Below are positions 37,032 through 47,371 of a stretch of DNA of 64,000 nucleotides, one piece after another. Position 1 is the stretch's first letter; each line of letters begins with the position of its first letter. This stretch comes from Kangiella profundi. GTDB lineage: Bacteria; Pseudomonadota; Gammaproteobacteria; Enterobacterales; Kangiellaceae. Where the stretch lies: contig NZ_CP025120.1 in the NCBI RefSeq assembly GCF_002838765.1, positions 186,001-250,000 of the forward strand. Direction: 5' to 3'. A program made the translations under genes and the position numbers. A model generated the notes under the pieces. The model searched no databases. It had not been told where the DNA came from and worked only from the letters and a program-made list of their open reading frames with translations.

Positions 37032-38939
37032 CTACGACCCAAACGCTGCGTTAATTCTTCTTACAAAAATATCTGCTTCTTCAAAACCATTGGCCCGGTA
37101 CTGAGTTAACTCATTACCTTCAAGATCAAAAAACAGAATGCTAGGCAAGCCAAGTATGTTGAAGGCGTTCATGAGTTCAACATCCTGTGGATCATTGGCG
37201 GTTACATCGGCTTGAAGTAACACGGTATTACTGAGCGCAGCATGTACCGCTGGGTCAGAGAAAACAAGCTCTTCAAATTCATAGCAGGCGGCGCACCATA
37301 CGGCGAAAAAGTCGACCATGACGGTTTTACCCTGCGCGTTGGCCTCTGCAACTCGCTGTTCTAGTTGAGAGAGAGCTTTAATCCGTTCAAACTGCAGATG
37401 AGGTTTTGAGCTGTCGGTTAATGTGCCCTGAGGTTTAATTGTGGCAGGTCCTTCTGCCATCTGTGAGTATTGGGTGGTCATCACGGAGTATGATTGCCCA
37501 AGAGGTTGTAATAAATTGCGATTACCCTGAGCGCCGCCTATCACCAGCAGTGCACCGTAAATCATCAGTACCAGACCTAAACCGGCAAATAGATTTCTCC
37601 AGCCAAGATTTGGTAGCTGGTTTCTGAACAGGTAGTAGCCCGGAATGAGTGCCAATAATGCCCAACCATACATGTAGACGCTATTTGGCAGTAGGTGCTT
37701 CACTAAATACAGAGCGACTGCCAACATGGCGACACCGAAAGCGGCTTTAATGGCATTCATCCAATTGCCAGCCTTTGGCAGGAAGCGACCTTCGGTGACT
37801 GCGATAATGATCAGTGGGATACCCATACCGATACCGAGCCCATACAGGGAAACGGCACCTAATAGAATGTCACCGGTTTGCGCAATGATCAGCAGGATGG
37901 CAATCAGTGGCACCGTAACGCAGGGCGAAACGATTAGGGCCGAAATAGCACCCATAATCGCACTGCCGATATAACTACCGGTTTTCTGACTATTACTTTT
38001 TTCCGCCAGTTTAGCTTGTAGTCCTGCGGGTAGTTGCAGTTCGTAAAAGCCAAACATGGATAGCGATAACAGAACAAATACTATCGCGGCACCAATAACG
38101 AATGCCGGGCTTTGCAGGTAGCCAGAAAGCGATTGGCCCGCCAACGCAACTAGCACACCGAAGATGGTGTAGACGATGGCCATGGCCTGGGTATAACTCA
38201 AGGCAAGACCAAAGGCTTTACGGGTGGTGATGTCTTTCCCCTGGCCAGCGATGATGCCTGAAATAATCGGAATCATCGGGAAAACACAGGGCGTGAAGGT
38301 CAGCCCCAGTCCAATTAGTATGAACTTGAAAAAGTTCCAGAATACACCCTTTTGTTCAAGATCTTCCATCAGGCTCTGTTGTTCACTGACAAAGCCCTGC
38401 TGACCATCTTTAGCAGCTTGAAGGTCTGCTGCTGGTTCGCCGCTATTGGCAAGAGCCAATGTTGAAGCCGGAACTTCAAGAGTGACTTCACGGGTAGTCG
38501 GTGGATAACAGAGTCTGTCCTCAGCGCAGCCTTGGAAATCGATGCTCAGTGTCATTGGGTTGGTCGCATTGGAATAAGGGACCGCAATTTCAATGAAGTG
38601 ATAATAGACTTCGGTCTGTCCTAAATAAGGATCGTCTTTTTCCTTGCCATCCGGAATCAGAGGTTCGCCAAGAATTGCATTGTCGCTTTTGAAACCAAAG
38701 CGCTCACGATACATGTAATAGCCATCAGCGATTTCAAATTTGACCAATACGGTGTTGTCTAAAATCTCAGCCTGAAGCACAAAAGCGTCATCGACTTTGA
38801 GTAGTTCCTCTTCTTCGCCAAGCAGACTGTTGAGATCAATCTGGGCTGCCTGCGAGCTATTTGAGGATAGGCTCAGGGCGACGAAGCTAAAAAACGCCAA
38901 TAAGAAGCTGTGAATAGAGGTTTTAATGCCGATTTTCAT
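37032..38939 (-). CDS. dsbD: Thiol:disulfide interchange protein DsbD
   Basis: Carries reducing power from cytoplasmic thioredoxin to periplasmic thiol proteins. 635 residues: signal peptide ending SSQA, periplasmic alpha domain with the CAEDRLCYPP cysteine pair, eight membrane helices with the conserved FTPCVFPMIPI and SPCVTVPL cysteines, and a C-terminal thioredoxin domain with WCAAC. All three redox pairs are intact. It ends the minus-strand run starting at 42114 and is a likely electron source for the TlpA-like protein there. Confidence 0.95.
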   Translation of the reverse strand: MKIGIKTSIHSFLLAFFSFVALSLSSNSSQAAQIDLNSLLGEEEELLKVDDAFVLQAEILDNTVLVKFEIADGYYMYRERFGFKSDNAILGEPLIPDGKEKDDPYLGQTEVYYHFIEIAVPYSNATNPMTLSIDFQGCAEDRLCYPPTTREVTLEVPASTLALANSGEPAADLQAAKDGQQGFVSEQQSLMEDLEQKGVFWNFFKFILIGLGLTFTPCVFPMIPIISGIIAGQGKDITTRKAFGLALSYTQAMAIVYTIFGVLVALAGQSLSGYLQSPAFVIGAAIVFVLLSLSMFGFYELQLPAGLQAKLAEKSNSQKTGSYIGSAIMGAISALIVSPCVTVPLIAILLIIAQTGDILLGAVSLYGLGIGMGIPLIIIAVTEGRFLPKAGNWMNAIKAAFGVAMLAVALYLVKHLLPNSVYMYGWALLALIPGYYLFRNQLPNLGWRNLFAGLGLVLMIYGALLVIGGAQGNRNLLQPLGQSYSVMTTQYSQMAEGPATIKPQGTLTDSSKPHLQFERIKALSQLEQRVAEANAQGKTVMVDFFAVWCAACYEFEELVFSDPAVHAALSNTVLLQADVTANDPQDVELMNAFNILGLPSILFFDLEGNELTQYRANGFEEADIFVRRINAAFGS

Positions 38940-39088
38940 GTAAAGAGTGACCTTTGATAATGATTAACCGCAGTTCAATCGCTGAGATAACACGTTATTT
39001 TACGCAAAGCCAGGTGAACTGTATGTAAATTCCTGAAAGCCAGTGTCAGCTTTCTGTAAATAATCTGCTTAATTGAACTATTTTGTCG

Positions 39089-39994
39089 TTATCTTCGCTG
39101 AATCCAGTGCTCCACCTCATGTGACCGAAGAAAATCTTCCGCGTCAGCGCCCTGCAACATGGCCAGCGTCGACAGCATACCAGCCTGTGTACAGTTGCTG
39201 GAAAGCACCGTAACCGAGGCGGGAGCATTGGCAACTGGCCAGCCTGTTTTAGGATTAAGCACATGGCTTAGCACTTTGCCTTTATGCACCAGATAGCGCT
39301 TACTGTCGCCACTGGTAGCCACTCCGCCATGCTTCAAGGCGACTTGCGGAGGTACGGTGTTTTGCCCTAATGCTAAAGGCTCAATGCCAATCAGCCAATG
39401 TTCTCGGCTAATCGGCGGTGCAGTAGCCACTATGTCACCGCCAAAATTGATCAATATTGGCAGCTCTGTAATCTGACGTGCTAGCTGTGCCGCCGAGTCA
39501 ACTGCATATTCTTTGCCAATTCCACCAAAATCGAGAGCCATGCCCGCGGGCATCTGTAAAGTTGGTTTGGACCATGTCACCTTATCCCAACCAATTTTGG
39601 GTAACAGCCTATCAATATCCCTCTGATCAGGGACGTTAGAACTGCCGTCGAACTTCCAGATCTTACCGAGTACTCCGGAGGTGATATCAAACATGCCATC
39701 ACTGACCTCAAAACATAGATCGGCAAAATCCAGAAGGCGCGACGTTTCAGAATCGACCTCAATGGGCGCTCCGTCCGCGTTGTTGATGCGGTAAATAATA
39801 TTGTCACTGCGATAACGACTGAAGGTGCTTTCTATGCGCCAGGCTTCGCTGGCAACGGCATAAGTAACTTTTTCGGCCAGTTCCTGATCCGATGTTTCGA
39901 TAATGACCTCACAGGAGCCTGCCATGGCCGTAAAATGGCCAGTGACAAAGCCCTGCGAGTTTTTATAGACAATCGAGTGTAACGCCTCATTCAT
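39089..39994 (-). CDS. apbE: FAD:protein FMN transferase ApbE
   Basis: Attaches FMN covalently to Thr/Ser of extracytosolic proteins using FAD. 301 residues with DFGGIGKEYAVD, INFGGDIVA and HVLNPKTGWP, the FAD and Mg2+ binding motifs. No signal peptide or lipobox is evident (it begins MNEALHSIVYKNSQG), unlike the usual lipoprotein form, which is odd for a periplasmic enzyme. It starts 15 bases after the DUF3570-like barrel gene, so it belongs to that operon. No classical flavinylation target (Nqr/Rnf) is in the window. Confidence 0.92.
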   Translation of the reverse strand: MNEALHSIVYKNSQGFVTGHFTAMAGSCEVIIETSDQELAEKVTYAVASEAWRIESTFSRYRSDNIIYRINNADGAPIEVDSETSRLLDFADLCFEVSDGMFDITSGVLGKIWKFDGSSNVPDQRDIDRLLPKIGWDKVTWSKPTLQMPAGMALDFGGIGKEYAVDSAAQLARQITELPILINFGGDIVATAPPISREHWLIGIEPLALGQNTVPPQVALKHGGVATSGDSKRYLVHKGKVLSHVLNPKTGWPVANAPASVTVLSSNCTQAGMLSTLAMLQGADAEDFLRSHEVEHWIQRR

Positions 39995-40009
39995 GAGCAG
40001 GACGCTAGT

Positions 40010-41314
40010 TTAAAAGGAATAATTGACCCTTAACATAACGGCATTCCAGTCCGGTAACAAGGTTTGCTGCTGCAGCACACCGTATTTTTCTGGTTCGGTA
40101 GGAGTCTGGTTATACAGCTCCAGAGCCATCCGCCATTGGTTGCCACCGGATGACATCCAGCCATATTCTAAACCAAGCGTTACTGCATCATATTCTGCCA
40201 GTCGGTAATCAGATGACGCGAATTGTGGCAAAGGCTGATCTTGACGCAAATAGGGCTGGTAAAAATCGGCCTGAGTCTGGGTGTAATAACGAACATGAGG
40301 CTGTAGGTAGTCGCCATTATCGAAAGCAAAGCGATACTTCAGATCGACGGTATGTGAATCGATTTCCCAGTCATCCGTCATGTAACGATAGGAAACGTCG
40401 AGGATATCGCCATCAATATAGCGTTTGTAGCGACCGAACAGACCATGCTTGGTACGTTCGTCAGGACGACTTTCAAAAAGCACATTGGCAACTGGGATAC
40501 CATCATCAAAGTAGTTGCCCTGATCATCGAGCACGCTCAGCACTTTGTAAGGATCATTGTGATAACCATCTGACATGCTATAGGAGTAGTTAATCTGGAA
40601 CAGGCTTTCACGATCAATGACCTGGGTAATGCCGACTAACAGATCGAGCGTGTCCTTATCCTGACTACCGCTAAGTTTGTTCTGCGGATCGCCAACCGGC
40701 TGCATGCGACCAAAAGCAATTGGCGCACCGCCAACCGGATCAATTGAGTCGAACGCATAAGACAGGCCAGCGAACAGGGTGCTGTTACGATTGTTAAAGT
40801 CGTAACTGATGTTGCCATTAATTGAGGCTGACAAATAATCGTATTCTTTAGAAATATTGGCTCCAAGTCCCGCCTTGGTCATATCTGAAACCGGAAAAGT
40901 CCAGTTTGTAGCCAAAGCAACGCGGGTGTCCTTGAAGGTATCATCCAAGGGGTATTGATTGGCACTAACCGTATAACTCGCATTACCTGAAGGACGGGTA
41001 AATGTTAGAGGTTGGTTGCTGGCTACTGCACCGCTGGGAGAAGCGCCGGTTAAAGAGTCAACCGTCAGTTTGAGGTTCAGATACTCTTCTTCATCAAGAC
41101 GCTTGTTGGCATTGAAGACTGGCTCAATGGCAGACACGCGACTATCGCTTTCCGAGTAAAACAAAAACGCTGCATCAAATTTCCAGTCACCGATCGCCTG
41201 CTCTTTACTTGCTGGTGCCGCTTGCTCCTGACCCTCGTCAGCCTGCGCAGTGCCCGTTATAAGGGTCAAGGTAGCAGTCGCCAGTGCAGATTTGAGTAGT
41301 AAATTCTTTTTCAT
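40010..41314 (-). CDS. Outer-membrane beta-barrel protein, DUF3570-like
   Basis: 434 residues with a signal peptide ending AQA and an aromatic C-terminal strand (VMLRVNYSF), the mark of a Bam-dependent barrel. Alternating strands rich in Tyr, Asp and Asn run throughout. Size, position and partners fit DUF3570 from memory. It lies between the small Cys-tailed lipoprotein and apbE. Function unknown; an export channel or scaffold for a flavinylated partner is possible. Confidence 0.8.
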   Translation of the reverse strand: MKKNLLLKSALATATLTLITGTAQADEGQEQAAPASKEQAIGDWKFDAAFLFYSESDSRVSAIEPVFNANKRLDEEEYLNLKLTVDSLTGASPSGAVASNQPLTFTRPSGNASYTVSANQYPLDDTFKDTRVALATNWTFPVSDMTKAGLGANISKEYDYLSASINGNISYDFNNRNSTLFAGLSYAFDSIDPVGGAPIAFGRMQPVGDPQNKLSGSQDKDTLDLLVGITQVIDRESLFQINYSYSMSDGYHNDPYKVLSVLDDQGNYFDDGIPVANVLFESRPDERTKHGLFGRYKRYIDGDILDVSYRYMTDDWEIDSHTVDLKYRFAFDNGDYLQPHVRYYTQTQADFYQPYLRQDQPLPQFASSDYRLAEYDAVTLGLEYGWMSSGGNQWRMALELYNQTPTEPEKYGVLQQQTLLPDWNAVMLRVNYSF

Positions 41315-41356
41315 AGGTGAGTACTCACTATTGTTATCAGTTGCCGGTATTAGTCT

Positions 41357-41581
41357 CTAGTTACAGCCACAACCACCACCAGCATAGGCTCGACCACCGC
41401 TGGAAGCTTCTTTACTGAAGTAAATGTGATCATCAAGAGCATCAGTTAACGGTTGTTCATCAAGCGCCATTTCTTGCTTAGCTAGCAGGTCTTTTTCCCA
41501 TGCATTGACGCCCATGGTGGAGCAGCCACTCAGTAGACTAAAACCGAGAGTGGCCAGTAACAGTAGCGATTGTTTCTTCAT
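41357..41581 (-). CDS. Small lipoprotein with GGGCGCN tail, DUF4266-like
   Basis: 74 residues. Signal with lipobox LLSGC, then MGVNAWEKDLLAKQEMAL, and a striking C-terminus SSGGRAYAGGGCGCN. These features match DUF4266 as I remember it. The tail offers two cysteines plus Ser residues as possible attachment or metal sites. It overlaps the TlpA-like gene by 4 bases and precedes the barrel gene by 42 bases. Confidence 0.78.
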   Translation of the reverse strand: MKKQSLLLLATLGFSLLSGCSTMGVNAWEKDLLAKQEMALDEQPLTDALDDHIYFSKEASSGGRAYAGGGCGCN

Positions 41582-42114
41582 TCTGTATCTCCTGAATTGC
41601 TGGTACTGGAGGTCCCAGCATTTTGTGAGTGGTCGGAAAGTAAAGATTCGATCTGTTGTTCGAGTTTGGCTACATCTTTTTGACGAAAGCCACGATGACG
41701 GTATTTGGCTGCGCCAGTCTGATCCAGCAGGTAGCTGGTTGGCATAGCATCAACCTTAAAGTATTTGGCTAACTCGCCATTTTGGTCATAAAAGATTGTG
41801 AAATTGGCGGGATACTGCTGTAAGAATTGTGCCGCAGCGCCAGGCTCGGAATCTTCGTTGATGGCAATGATGACAAAATTATCCTCGCCATAGGCTTCCT
41901 GTAATTCATTCATTACCGGAAATGATTGGCGGCATGGGCCACACCAGGAAGCCCAGAAATCGACATACACTACTTTGCCGTGATATTGCTCAAGATTAAG
42001 TTGATCCAACAGATTGTTGTGTTCGGAATCACCTGCTGTAGCGATAGATGAACCCAGGGAACTGACAGCCAGCAGAAGCAGGCTCGACAAGAGCTGTTTT
42101 AAAGGTGTTCGCAT
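41578..42114 (-). CDS. TlpA-like periplasmic thioredoxin
   Basis: 178 residues. Signal peptide ending SSIATA, then a thioredoxin fold with FWASWCGPCRQSFPVMNEL (active-site CGPC), a TlpA/ResA-type central insertion, and the cis-Pro strand VDAMPTSYLLD. It probably acts as a reductant or oxidant for the cysteines of its operon partners, recharged by DsbD. First gene of the operon; about 225 bases separate it from cutA. Confidence 0.88.
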   Translation of the reverse strand: MRTPLKQLLSSLLLLAVSSLGSSIATAGDSEHNNLLDQLNLEQYHGKVVYVDFWASWCGPCRQSFPVMNELQEAYGEDNFVIIAINEDSEPGAAAQFLQQYPANFTIFYDQNGELAKYFKVDAMPTSYLLDQTGAAKYRHRGFRQKDVAKLEQQIESLLSDHSQNAGTSSTSNSGDTE

Positions 42115-42339
42115 GATACAAGCCTAAATATGTCATATTAATGTTGGCTAATATGAGCTCAGGCTTGATCTGGGGCAACGAACAAATGCGCGTTTGATGC
42201 GCAATACAACAAAATAGGCAGGGGACATATGTCTATAATTGGTAGTTACAGACTCAGCAGTGGCTATAAAATCAATAGCTTATAATCAATGAGGCATAGC
42301 TCTCAAAACCGCACTTAATGATAGAGTGCTTGTGTTGGA

Positions 42340-42693
42340 TTAAAAGCGAAGACTGTTTTCAAGCCACTCAAGATAGGCTGATGACGCCTGCTCGATGTTA
42401 CAGCTGATTAGCTCAAAAACATCGTAGGGATGCTCTTTTTCCAACAGCTCACCCAGTTCAGCCATCAGCTCGGCATGGGTCTTGATGATCATCAGTACTT
42501 CCGCGTCCTTTTCGACAGCAGAGCGACCAGAAGCATCATGCCAGCGATAAACACTGGTGATGTTTGGCACTATGTTGACACAGGCCGCCAGCTGATCGCT
42601 GACCATCAGTTCGGCCAGTCGTTCTGCCGTTTCCTGATCCGGAGCTGTGCATAGGGCTACTTGAAAATCGTCCTGTTCAGAAAGTCGTGTCAT
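42340..42693 (-). CDS. cutA: Divalent-cation tolerance protein CutA
   Basis: 117 residues, trimeric signal-protein-like fold. CTAPDQETAERLAELMVSDQLAACVNI and SVYRWHD, then MIIKT and HPYDVFELI, are the CutA1 signatures. In E. coli cutA is next to dsbD; here four genes intervene. Divergent from fxsA. Confidence 0.93.
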   Translation of the reverse strand: MTRLSEQDDFQVALCTAPDQETAERLAELMVSDQLAACVNIVPNITSVYRWHDASGRSAVEKDAEVLMIIKTHAELMAELGELLEKEHPYDVFELISCNIEQASSAYLEWLENSLRF

Positions 42694-42760
42694 ATCCGTA
42701 GAACTTGTGATTTACTCGAGTGTCCCCATTATAAAGCTAACCTTTATTAAAGACACACTT

Positions 42761-43285
42761 ATGTTTTTTCGATCATTTTTTCTACTGTTCATTGTTCTGG
42801 CCGCTCTTGAAATCTACGTGCTGATTGAAGTTGGCAACTGGTTAGGCGCGCCTGCGACCATTGGTCTGATTCTGTTAACCGGTATCATCGGTGTCGGATT
42901 GTTAAAGCATCAGGGGCTATCAGTTTTCGAACGCTTTAAAGGCAAGATGCAACAGGGACAGGCTCCAGCGCAGGAAATTATTGAGGGTGTCTTACTGATC
43001 ATTGCTGGTGCATTTCTGATAACACCAGGCTTCGTAACCGATACTATTGGCTTTCTGTGGTTGATACCTGCAACTCGCAGCGCCTTCGCCAAAGGCATGG
43101 TTAAAGCCGGTTGGTTCAAGTTCCAGAAAATGAACGGACAGGGTAATTTTTACTACGAATATCACCAGCAGAGCGAGACTCGCTCCAATACAGAACACGA
43201 AGAGCGTTATAAAGAACAAACCAGAGTCAGCGGAAGTCGAACTATTGAAGGTGAATACGAAAGAAAAGATGATGAAAAACAATAA
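42761..43285 (+). CDS. fxsA: FxsA family inner-membrane protein
   Basis: About 174 residues from the ATG at 42761 (MFFRSFFLLFIVLAALEIYVL). Four short hydrophobic segments with GNWLGAPATIGLILLTGIIGVGLLK and LLIIAGAFLITPGFVTD are typical of FxsA; the tail is charged. An in-frame GTG at 42707 is less likely. FxsA relieves phage T7 exclusion by the F plasmid when overproduced in E. coli; its normal role is unclear. It sits upstream of groES-groEL, as in the wider E. coli neighbourhood. Confidence 0.88.
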   Translation: MFFRSFFLLFIVLAALEIYVLIEVGNWLGAPATIGLILLTGIIGVGLLKHQGLSVFERFKGKMQQGQAPAQEIIEGVLLIIAGAFLITPGFVTDTIGFLWLIPATRSAFAKGMVKAGWFKFQKMNGQGNFYYEYHQQSETRSNTEHEERYKEQTRVSGSRTIEGEYERKDDEKQ

Positions 43286-43316
43286 GTTACTAAAAAGATG
43301 TAAAAAATTAAAAAAA

Positions 43317-43343
43317 TTAGCACTCAGCCCCCTTGAGTGCTAG
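43317..43343. promoter_or_regulatory. CIRCE operator (HrcA site) before groES
   Basis: TTAGCACTC, nine-base spacer, GAGTGCTAG: an 8 of 9 bp inverted repeat matching the CIRCE consensus except the last base. HrcA bound here would repress groESL. It overlaps the -35 of a sigma-32-type promoter. Confidence 0.9.
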
Positions 43344-43357
43344 CAAAAAGCCCCCAT
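43332..43357 (+). promoter_or_regulatory. Sigma-32-type heat-shock promoter of groES-groEL
   Basis: -35 CTTGAG (43332-43337), 14-base spacer, -10 CCCCAT followed by ATA (43352-43360). Matches the CTTGAA / CCCCATnT heat-shock consensus. The -35 overlaps the right arm of the CIRCE element. Confidence 0.75.
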
Positions 43358-43445
43358 ATAAAGCCGCAACTAATTTTTATTAGGTTATTTCTTAAAAACA
43401 AACTTTCTATAGTGAGTTAACTACTTTCTATACCAGGAGAAAAAC

Positions 43446-43736
43446 ATGAACTTACGTCCATTACATGATCGCGTCATCGTGCGCCGTTTAGAAGAAGAAA
43501 CAACCTCAGCTGGCGGTATCGTGATTCCTGATAACGCTAAAGAAAAGCCAAGCCGTGGTGAAGTTCTTGCCGTTGGTAACGGTAAGCCACTGGATTCTGG
43601 CGAAGTTCGCGCTGTCGACGTTAAAGTTGGCGATAAAGTGTTATTCGGAAAATATGCCGGTACTGAAGTTAAAGCTGACGGCGAAGAGCTTCTAGTTTTG
43701 CGTGAAGACGACATCATGGCCGTAATTGAAGGCTAA
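43446..43736 (+). CDS. groES: Co-chaperonin GroES
   Basis: 96 residues, heptameric lid of the GroEL folding chamber. [18 protein letters not shown] at the start, mobile loop SAGGIVIPD, and [18 protein letters not shown] at the end are canonical. GGAG precedes the ATG. 47 bases separate it from groEL in one operon controlled by CIRCE and a heat-shock promoter. Confidence 0.98.
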   Translation: MNLRPLHDRVIVRRLEEETTSAGGIVIPDNAKEKPSRGEVLAVGNGKPLDSGEVRAVDVKVGDKVLFGKYAGTEVKADGEELLVLREDDIMAVIEG

Positions 43737-43771
43737 TTAATAGAAATTAACCGAAATTCAACTAATTTTAG

Positions 43772-45424
<1,653 letters not shown>

Positions 45425-45576
45425 TTTAACTTGCTGTTTTGATTTGTAACTTTGTTGCAGGTCTAATTGCGATGCTCATTGGCAATATGCCAACTCGGCT
45501 TCTCATTACGACCTGCGCCTCGTTACAAAGCAAAACATCTGCGTTAAATCAGTGCTAATCAAAACTACTGATACTT

Positions 45577-45605
45577 TAAAGGCCTCGCGAATGCGGGGCT
45601 TTTTG
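45577..45605 (+). terminator. groEL terminator, copy 1
   Basis: AAAGGCCTCGC / GCGGGGCTTTTT stem with G-T pairs and loop GAAT, followed by T residues. Confidence 0.85.
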
Positions 45606-45742
45606 TTAGAGTTAAAGTTACGATGCTCTATTGGCCTATAGCCTAGCTCTTGTAAAAACAGGGCTTCTCATTACGACCTGCGCCGCGTTACTAAGCAAAA
45701 CATCTGCGTTTAATCCGTGCAAATCAAAATTACTGATACTTT

Positions 45743-45774
45743 AAAGGCCTCGCGAAAGCGGGGTCTTTTTTTTT
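45743..45774 (+). terminator. groEL terminator, copy 2
   Basis: AAAGGCCTCGC / GCGGGG stem with loop GAAA, followed by a nearly uninterrupted T run. Stronger T tract than copy 1. Confidence 0.85.
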
Positions 45775-45850
45775 GTGGTCAATAAAGTGGTTAGCAGTGC
45801 AAATATTTTCAGGGTATTATTCCAGATTAGCTTATTCTTAGAGAAAACAT

Positions 45851-46612
45851 ATGAATTCATTGATTAAGGTCATAATTGGTGTAGCCATTGGGGTGGTAGG
45901 GTATTGGCTAGTGAATAATTATAGCTCTTCTGGCCATGATGCTGAGAAGCCGTTAGTGGTTGAGAAGAAAGTTGAAAAGCAGGTAGAAGTAATAAATGCC
46001 GATGATCTTACTAACTCAAGTAGAACAGAGAAAGGTAGCCGAACTGAGTTAGAGAGTGAAGTTGAGTCGTTAAGACAAGAGATAGAGTTAAAGGAACAAG
46101 AGCTGACGGCCGTCTCAGTAGAAAATCAACGACTAAAGCAAGTGCTGAATAATCAAAGTACAAAACCAATTAACAACGGTTCAGAACCAGCACAAACAAA
46201 ATCGAAGCAAAGTCCTGATAGACTAGAAGGCGTTCCAGCGTCGCATCATTCATTGTTAAGTCGCCCAGCAAGTATGCCGAAGAGTACCTATGAACTTCAC
46301 GATGAACTAGTGGGGGAAGAGGAGGATGTGAGTTGGGCTACCATGAAGGAACAACAGATAAACCATTACTTGAATACTCATAAAGACAGCTCTAAGTATG
46401 TAGTTCATCGTGTAGTATGCAGAAGTACCTTGTGTGAAATAATAGGTACAAAGTATCCCTCTGAAGAGGATATTTGGGCAGAAGTTTCTGGTCAGATGCG
46501 AAACCAGGCCTGGTGGGAATTCACTGGCACACATACCTCTAGCTCAATCGATGATGTGGGAAATCACATATTCGTAACCCTATTACGACGGAATAAAACT
46601 GGGACAATATAA
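45851..46612 (+). CDS. Membrane-anchored coiled-coil protein, unknown function
   Basis: 253 residues. An N-terminal helix (about 4-24) anchors the protein; residues about 58-100 form a coiled coil (RTELESEVESLRQEIELKEQ); a Ser/Pro-rich linker leads to a C-terminal globular part with the cysteine pair VVCRSTLCEI and a Trp-rich AWWEF segment. I do not recognise the family; the C-x5-C arrangement suggests a disulfide in the periplasm. AGAG lies ahead of the ATG. Confidence 0.65.
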   Translation: MNSLIKVIIGVAIGVVGYWLVNNYSSSGHDAEKPLVVEKKVEKQVEVINADDLTNSSRTEKGSRTELESEVESLRQEIELKEQELTAVSVENQRLKQVLNNQSTKPINNGSEPAQTKSKQSPDRLEGVPASHHSLLSRPASMPKSTYELHDELVGEEEDVSWATMKEQQINHYLNTHKDSSKYVVHRVVCRSTLCEIIGTKYPSEEDIWAEVSGQMRNQAWWEFTGTHTSSSIDDVGNHIFVTLLRRNKTGTI

Positions 46613-46665
46613 ATAACCGGACGATTTGTTACCGGAAACACTTTAGCAAAGACGAGAACAAAATA

Positions 46666-47298
46666 ATGGAAGGCATAAAAAAATTATTCAAGAATAATAA
46701 GGCGTGGGCAGAGCAGGCTGAGCGTAATTCTCCTGGCTATTTTAAGACGTTATCGGAGCAGCAGTCTCCGAGGTATTTATGGATCGGTTGTTCTGATAGC
46801 AGGGTTCCAGCGAATCAAATTACGGGTTTGATGCCCGGGGAAGTCTTTGTTCATCGTAACGTTGCCAATATTGTTTCTAACAGTGATTTGAACTGTTTAT
46901 CCGTTATTCAGTACGCAGTTGAGGTACTTAAAGTCAGACATATCGTGGTGTGCGGGCATTATGGTTGTGGCGGGGTTAATGTTGCGTTGTCCCATAAAAA
47001 GCATGGGCTAATTGACAATTGGCTAAGCAATATCAAGGAAATTTATCTAAAGCATGAGCCAGAATTTAAGCTGATTAAGAGTGAAGAAGAATGTTCAAAT
47101 CTACTATGTGAACTTAATGTTATAGAACAGGTTGGTAACGTTTGCAGAACTACTGTGGTTCAGGATGCTTGGTCACGCGATCAGGCTTTGAGTGTGCATG
47201 GCTGGTGTTACAGTTTAAATAATGGATTATTAAAAGATTTGAAAGTCTCGGTCAGCAGTAAAAAACAGGTACCTGAAATTTTCAATTATCATGAATAA
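46666..47298 (+). CDS. can: Beta-class carbonic anhydrase
   Basis: Zinc enzyme interconverting CO2 and bicarbonate. 210 residues. IGCSDSRVPANQI gives the Cys ligand and the Asp-Arg dyad; VCGHYGCGGV gives the His and second Cys. Bicarbonate supply serves AccC and PurK-type carboxylations. Starts 53 bases after the previous gene without a terminator, so they may share a message. Confidence 0.95.
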   Translation: MEGIKKLFKNNKAWAEQAERNSPGYFKTLSEQQSPRYLWIGCSDSRVPANQITGLMPGEVFVHRNVANIVSNSDLNCLSVIQYAVEVLKVRHIVVCGHYGCGGVNVALSHKKHGLIDNWLSNIKEIYLKHEPEFKLIKSEEECSNLLCELNVIEQVGNVCRTTVVQDAWSRDQALSVHGWCYSLNNGLLKDLKVSVSSKKQVPEIFNYHE

Positions 47299-47371
47299 AC
47301 GGTAAGCTGTTGTTAACTGTGCTTTTGGGGAAGCATGGTAATTAGAAGAAAGCTTACAAAAAGGAGGGGAC

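Larger units (their letters stand above)
45470..45774 (+). repeat. Tandem duplication, each copy ending in a terminator
   Basis: Unit 1 (45470-45605) and unit 2 (45621-45774) are offset by 165 bases over their best-matching part: about 45497-45605 against 45662-45770, with about eight differences in roughly 108 bases. The first 25-40 bases of each copy have diverged. Confidence 0.85.
45425..45850 (+). other. Structured, duplicated 3' region after groEL
   Basis: 426 bases with no gene. A long imperfect stem (TTTGTAAC 45443-45450 with GTTACAAA 45522-45529; GCAGGTC 45457-45463 with GACCTGC 45510-45516) lies just after groEL. Two similar units, each ending in a terminator, follow. The last 75 bases probably hold the promoter of the next gene (-10-like TATTAT). 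Confidence 0.65.

Noticed and set aside
45470..45774. CRISPR array or transposon
   Set aside because: Only two long imperfect copies with terminators; no short regular repeats, spacers or transposase.
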